Assembly: GCA_963922205.1 (NCBI GenBank)
Contig: CAWUHX010000030.1
Location: 1,612,001 to 1,676,000 of the forward strand
DNA length: 64,000 nucleotides
Direction: 5' to 3'
DNA from: Romanomermis culicivorax
Taxonomy: Eukaryota > Nematoda > Enoplea > Mermithida > Mermithidae
A program made the position numbers and the translations under genes. This document shows, one piece after another, positions 62,001 through 64,000 of the stretch. How positions within the stretch are numbered: the stretch's first letter is position 1; every line of letters begins with the position of its first letter. The notes beneath the pieces are model-generated. The model made no database searches. It saw nothing but the letters and a program-made list of their open reading frames with translations, and was not told where the DNA came from.

Positions 62001-62332
62001 CCAAAGTTTCGATCGGGGCAACAATGCGAGCCAGCATTGTCGAAAAAATTCGAGCAGGAGTACCAACTTTCGTTCATATTTCCATTTTCGTCATCTTCAG
62101 CGCACTGTACATCACTTTTCGATGATGTACTGTGGTTGATCGGCGATTTTAGATGTTTTTGGAATGTAGCGGTAGAAATGGTGTAGAAACGTTTAACGCT
62201 ATTGGAAATTTGGTTGTTAGATAGTTCACTTTCTGCCTCTTTTTTACCCGACCTTGCACGAAAGTAAGAGAAAATGTCAGTCAAACTGAATTTCTTGCTA
62301 ATTAGCCGCCGAGGTTTGGCACTGTTTTCCAT
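35071..62332 (-). CDS. Short Shroom-like protein with C-terminal ASD2-like domain, four exons
   Basis: The exons are 62332-61805, 57485-57111, 53339-53136 and 35265-35071. All junctions are phase 0, with donors GTGAGT, GTAAAA and GTAAGG and acceptors TTCTTCAG, TTCATTAG and TTTTTTAG. The total is about 433 aa. Exon 1 (176 aa) is basic then Ser/Cys-rich. Exon 2 has a proline motif, KPPVPPKP, of the SH3-binding type. Exons 3 and 4 form a coiled-coil region resembling Shroom domain 2: [15 protein letters not shown] aligns with the conserved DLDKVxxLLLSL stretch, and [16 protein letters not shown] followed later by FLKMIQ aligns with the EQLEEAKxLK...FxKMK part. In Shroom proteins ASD2 binds Rho kinase and drives apical actomyosin contraction. 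No PDZ domain is seen. The family call rests on remembered conservation, so it is likely rather than certain. The stop at 35073 follows the domain directly. Confidence 0.68.
35411..35560. mobile_element. Partial copy of the TAGTCTG MITE
   Basis: The sequence starting CAGTCTGTTTTCTATAAAATG followed by CAAATAGAAA and later TATGCTCACAAATTTC matches the elements at 54336-54579 and 63065-63210. Only one end is recognisable. Confidence 0.5.
36410..39080 (+). repeat. Complex dispersed repeat, copy 2
   Basis: It has the same order and orientation as the copies at 16600 and 50408. The left arm is missing (the copy starts near 36412). The GGTTGCA...TGCAACTGGGCC segment spans 36455-36825, the middle block 36830-37020 and the right arm 37170-37430. 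The tandem array (37610-38590) has about nine units and carries an unrelated insertion of roughly 180 bp at about 37835-37995. The tail (38600-39080) shares a further block with copy 3 (52340-52720) that copy 1 lacks. Confidence 0.75.
37610..38590. repeat. Tandem array of about nine 97-bp units, interrupted
   Basis: The units are the same type as at 18370-18990 (GTAAAGTGACC, CATTGAATTCCC, CCCCTTCC, TTTACA). They are interrupted at about 37835-37995 by a GC-richer insertion. Confidence 0.75.
39514..42600 (+). mobile_element. Degenerate Ty3/gypsy pol remnant, K02A2.6-like
   Basis: A plus-strand series of broken frames gives aspartic protease (39514-39834; [12 protein letters not shown]), reverse transcriptase (40193-40621; [12 protein letters not shown] and YLDDVIVTG), RNase H (about 40630-41260) and integrase (41327-42530; zinc-finger remains GCEACQK, core [11 protein letters not shown] and [10 protein letters not shown]). 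Many stops and frameshifts break it, so it is far older than the element at 6.3-13.5 kb. It lies inside the large intron of the Shroom-like gene, opposite in direction. The protein style matches the K02A2.6 gypsy family widespread in animals. Confidence 0.85.
42626..43020 (+). repeat. Probable 3' LTR remnant with three tandem units of about 55 bp
   Basis: Directly after integrase, units resembling ACAGTATGATCACATTG plus ATGATGTGCAAGTA repeat three times (42636-42770). Repeated TTCTAGAACCTTCC motifs follow to about 42880. The position fits a 3' LTR; no matching 5' copy was found near 39 kb. Confidence 0.45.
43030..43380. repeat. Purine-rich tract
   Basis: About 350 bp of plus strand is strongly A/G-biased (runs such as GAAAGAAAAAAG and AAAAAAAGAAAAAC). 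The open minus-strand frames here are low-complexity Phe/Leu products of this bias and not genes. Confidence 0.7.
43555..43670. repeat. Minisatellite, unit about 16 bp (GGCGCCAAAGTGAGAC)
   Basis: Six to seven imperfect units of GGCGCCAAAGTGAGAC occur in a row, varying at the GCGCC and GAGAC positions. Confidence 0.75.
44030..47757. mobile_element. Foldback-type element with about 1.1-kb inverted arms
   Basis: The left arm (about 44030-45145) is the diverged inverse of the right arm (about 46590-47757). Matching blocks include GTGATAAGTAAAAAAC near 44070 against its inverse near 47700, and CTATTTTAGTT near 45100 against its inverse near 46635. The 1.4-kb centre (45146-46589) has broken plus-strand frames, including an acidic end [13 protein letters not shown] near 46410. 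That suggests an old transposase gene of unknown class. Long inverted arms occur in foldback and some Mutator-like elements. It sits in the large Shroom-like intron. Confidence 0.75.
47978..48596 (+). repeat. Solo LTR of the gypsy family, with AGCT duplication
   Basis: It begins TGTTGGGGATGTG and ends AAACATAGCA, and it aligns to the LTR at 12910-13502 in inverse orientation. AGCT is present just outside each end (47974-47977 and 48597-48600), a four-base target-site duplication. The length is 619 bp; the difference is mostly an expanded AT/TAT microsatellite near 48203-48245. No internal region is left, as expected after recombination between two LTRs. Confidence 0.88.
48600..48852 (-). pseudogene. 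MADF-domain fragment, frameshifted
   Basis: From an ATG near 48866 the minus strand encodes a basic start and then [17 protein letters not shown] and ADYMN, the usual opening of a MADF (Myb/SANT-like) domain. A one-base shift near 48765 is needed to continue into [15 protein letters not shown] and later [10 protein letters not shown], which fit the rest of such a domain. MADF domains bind DNA and occur in host transcription factors and as accessory proteins of some DNA transposons such as PIF/Harbinger. The palindromic element around it suggests the transposon origin. Confidence 0.55.
48916..50107. mobile_element. Non-autonomous hAT-like element
   Basis: The left end reads TAGGGACGTATCGG and the right end is the inverse of TAGGGATGTATCGG. 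Subterminal GATATTTTCTGGCCCGA occurs near both ends in the same orientation. The 8-bp flanks TTATCGAT (48908-48915) and CTACCGAC (50108-50115) agree at five positions and differ only by C/T changes, as expected of an aged hAT target-site duplication. The interior (1.19 kb) has no transposase frame. Confidence 0.65.
50408..52725 (+). repeat. Complex dispersed repeat, copy 3
   Basis: Left arm 50410-50760, shortened GTTGCA segment 50780-50925, middle block 50930-51120, right arm 51250-51510, spacer, tandem array of about six units (51700-52240), and a tail including the block shared only with copy 2 (52340-52725). It abuts the palindromic element directly at 50407/50408. The 79-80-codon minus-strand frames at 52351-52590 and 38719-38964 are the same tail block in two copies; the coding nature is doubtful. 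Confidence 0.75.
53425..53660. mobile_element. Short deletion copy of the palindromic (MADF) element
   Basis: GAAATCCCAC, ATTGGTCGTGCCCGCATTG and the palindromic GAGCATGCTG / CTCGCC blocks match, in order, positions about 48890, 50140 and 50210-50300 of the larger element, with the MADF region missing. It lies just upstream of exon 3 of the Shroom-like gene, inside its second intron. Confidence 0.6.
53660..53780. repeat. Minisatellite, unit about 16 bp (TTCTCAAGTGAGCGA)
   Basis: Seven to eight imperfect units of TTCTCAAGTGAGCGA follow each other immediately beyond the short palindromic element, with variants TTCCCAAGTGAATGA and TTACCAAGTGAGCTA. Confidence 0.8.
53785..54340. repeat. Polypyrimidine tract
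   Basis: About 550 bp of plus strand dominated by C and T (TTCTTTTTTCTTTCG and similar), with a 26-bp direct duplication around ATTAAACAATACATTACAAG near 53945-54000. No gene. Confidence 0.7.
54336..54579. mobile_element. MITE with TAGTCTG inverted repeats, TA duplication
   Basis: The left end TAGTCTGTTTTTCATAAAAT and the right end form an imperfect inverted repeat of about 40 bp including GCTTCCAAATA. TA flanks both ends, as in Tc1/mariner-type insertions. The 244-bp element has no coding capacity. Partial relatives are at 35411-35560 and 63065-63210. Confidence 0.75.
55065..55325. repeat. Minisatellite, unit about 16 bp (ATTAGAGCGCAGGGAC)
   Basis: About 15 imperfect units of ATTAGAGCGCAGGGAC repeat in tandem. 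A short inverted stretch of the same motif lies at about 56078-56125 (GCTCTAATGTC, GCGCTCTAATAT), so the array may be one end of a roughly 1.1-kb element. Confidence 0.8.
55590..55710. repeat. Degenerate telomere-like (GCCTAA)n array
   Basis: GCCTAAGCCTAAGCCTAAACCC begins the array; variants AAGCCTGAGCC and AAGCCCAAG follow to about 55710. The exact unit is the complement of TTAGGC, the telomere repeat of many nematodes. A related array lies at 58477-58607. Confidence 0.7.
56340..56525. repeat. Degenerate repeats of GATACCGATACGT
   Basis: GGATACCGATACGTAGCG, GAGTACCGACGCATTTGG, GGAATACTGACACATTCGG and GAGATACCGATACGTTCGG recur at irregular spacing. A similar piece in the other orientation is at about 55000-55035. 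Confidence 0.5.
58477..58607. repeat. Degenerate telomere-like (AAGCCT)n array
   Basis: Six-base units GCCTAA, GCCCAA and GCCTGA follow one another, as in the array at 55590. It lies in the second intron region between exons 1 and 2 of the Shroom-like gene. Confidence 0.65.
58790..59230. repeat. AT-rich microsatellite (AATTAAA/AATTGAA)n
   Basis: Long runs of AATTGAATTAAA-type units, about 440 bp, almost free of C and G. No gene. Confidence 0.8.
60165..60405 (-). other. Candidate unassigned exon (Gln/Cys-rich)
   Basis: A minus-strand frame from about 60405 encodes [16 protein letters not shown] followed by [14 protein letters not shown] and a Lys-rich end, and has a T-rich acceptor (AATTTTAG) at its start. 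It lies in the first intron of the Shroom-like gene and could be an alternative exon. However, its acceptor phase does not match the phase-0 ends of exons 1 and 2, and no good donor follows. A plus-strand frame (59918-60223) overlaps part of it. Confidence 0.25.
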
Positions 62333-63064
62333 TGGGACGTGTAAATGCTACGCAAATGAACTACATAACTGTGCTGCGTACATTCTACTTTTTGATGGAC
62401 CTTCCGGCCCAAAATGACGTCAATGAAATGCTGCAAAACGATGGGAGTATAATATGATAAATTAATGCTAGAAACGGAAAGAGAAAACTTTCAGACTGAA
62501 TAGAGCGATGCAAAACAAGTTTTGCATAAGTAATCCTTTATTATATAATAAAAATTTTTTACGGTGTTTTTCTGAGTATAGAAAAATAGCTGCGATTGCA
62601 AGCTATGTGTAGGCATAAAAAATAAAAAATAATTCAGAGAAATAGAAGAAGAGAAAAAGCTGTCATTTTCAAGCATAAATGTGCGGACTTCGTAAAAGAG
62701 ATGATTTCGCAAGATTACAGAACTCAGATTACGTCATATCAGTGTTAATTTCTACAAACTGTATATATCAATGAAAATTTGCAATTTATTGTTTCATCGT
62801 AATCTTAACGGTTCATCGATTGCGTAGAAAGAGGCTATGTTTTACAAAAGAAGCTTTTCCAGCTTCAAATTATCTCACGACCTAGCTAAGCAACTTTGTT
62901 TTCACGCCACAATTTGTTTTGTCTCTCAGACACTTAATCTTCTCCAAAAGAATGTGTTTCTCATTCGCAGATACTGACAACTTGATAAATCTTTTACCCC
63001 TAGTCACCATTGTTGTCATAAGAACGGTGGCATCAAAAAGCCTACTCATCATCATTAACATCGC

Positions 63065-63210
63065 TATAGTCAGGTTTTTATAAAATGCTTTCAAATAGAA
63101 AAGTGACACAAATCAGTATCGTCGTCAAAATTGCTTACATAGAGCTTACTGTAAAATTTTTCACTCGAAAAATTGTTAAAGGTTAGGTCGGTATGCTCAC
63201 AAATTTCTAT
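63065..63210. mobile_element. Partial copy of the TAGTCTG MITE
   Basis: TATAGTCAGGTTTTTATAAA followed by GCTTTCAAATAGAAAAG and GTGACACAAAT matches the inverse of the right end of the element at 54336-54579; the other end is lost. Confidence 0.6.
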
Positions 63211-63954
63211 TTATGCACGACAGCCTATATGCTGTTGACCATCACAAAATCTCGCAGAAACCCTGAAGTCGTTTTACACGAGGTGAAAATTGTCTTCAAA
63301 AGGCACTGCTTGGTTCAATGTGGCTCATCGATCAAAGGATGTGGCTGAAGTGATTCCAGTGATCGATTTCAAAACAAAATCAAACTAAATTTTTCAAGTT
63401 CCCAGCCGAGCTAGACACCCAGCCACACATAACTTTTTTGAAGAAAATAAGACATCAAGGTTACTTCTAACGTTAATTCAATAAAAACTCGAGACAAGAA
63501 AATATTTTCATGTGCTAGCCGTTTTCACACATCCACACACACGCCATGAGAATTACCGGTGCGAAAAAGTCAAATATTGGCCGAATGACTAGAACTTTAT
63601 GGGTTTTTTATTTCCTTTTTTTAAACGATTTTCCTTGAAAGAAATGAACGTTTCTCTGGAAAAATACTGTAATTGAACAAAAACTCATAATAGCTCGACT
63701 TATGTCTCAGTTATGCAGAGAATTCGAAAAATCGTGGCATCTTGTGAGGTTCTTGGAATGAGCATATATTCGCCCAGTGTTAGAATGCATCCTTGATTTG
63801 GGATGCAACTCATCCTGGAAATCAAAAAATTAAATTCGACTGTCTGACGCCAGCAAGACATAGGTCGAAAAATTTCCTGCGGGCAGTCGAATTCCTATGA
63901 GCGGGGCTATGAGTTTCCCAAAACTTCATTCTCGCCTAAAAACAAGTTATTCGA

Positions 63955-64000
63955 CCTAACTAACTACTGCTACTACCACCACTACTACTACTACTGCTAC
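63955..64000. repeat. Trinucleotide (TAC)n microsatellite
   Basis: The window ends in an imperfect TAC/CTA run with a few CAC and TGC interruptions; it may continue beyond the window. Confidence 0.85.

Larger units (their letters stand above)
62333..64000. other. Upstream flank of the Shroom-like gene; no gene seen
   Basis: This AT-rich flank should contain the promoter of the Shroom-like gene. It holds a partial TAGTCTG MITE (63065-63210) and ends in a TAC/CTA trinucleotide run (63955-64000). Confidence 0.5.

Overview
The window is invertebrate animal DNA: AT-rich, intron-containing and crowded with transposons. Two host genes can be assembled exon by exon on the minus strand. One is an Abdominal-B class (posterior) Hox gene (30443 down to 22244, four exons, about 317 aa). 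The other is a short Shroom-like gene (62332 down to 35071, four exons, about 433 aa) whose C-terminal Rho-kinase-binding (ASD2-like) domain is split over two exons separated by a transposon-filled intron of about 18 kb. Short T-rich acceptors (TTTTCAG, TTTTTAG), degenerate TTAGGC-type interstitial repeats (the common nematode telomere unit) and a gypsy remnant resembling C. elegans K02A2.6 point to a nematode or close relative. The well-conserved Abd-B homeodomain and the Shroom domain would fit an early-branching lineage. The taxon is inference.

Left part (1-13.5 kb, all minus strand). A decayed Ty3/gypsy element has its 5' LTR at 12910-13502, then gag, protease, reverse transcriptase/RNase H and integrase down to about 6.3 kb. 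No 3' LTR follows integrase. Instead there is a two-exon gene for a DEDDy 3'-5' exonuclease-domain protein (5945-3059, two in-frame stops) and then an acidic, Gln-rich, RGG-tailed protein (2241-319, one in-frame stop). These are either extra genes carried by an unusually large retroelement whose 3' LTR lies left of the window, or separate neighbours.

Middle (13.5-35 kb). Small inverted-repeat elements, a minisatellite and the first copy of a complex dispersed repeat fill 13.5-19.1 kb. Exon-like plus-strand fragments of an unidentified gene lie at 20.5-21.5 kb. The Abd-B gene occupies 22.2-30.4 kb. About 4.6 kb with no convincing gene separates its start from the 3' end of the Shroom-like gene.

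Right part (35-64 kb) is almost entirely the Shroom-like gene. Its large intron holds a second copy of the dispersed repeat, a degenerate plus-strand gypsy element, a 3.7-kb element with roughly 1.1-kb inverted arms, and a nested stack (a MADF-domain element with palindromic ends, itself hit by a solo LTR and a non-autonomous hAT). A third copy of the dispersed repeat follows. Other introns carry further MITEs, minisatellites and degenerate TTAGGC arrays. Within the window the Hox and Shroom-like genes have no other recognisable gene neighbours.
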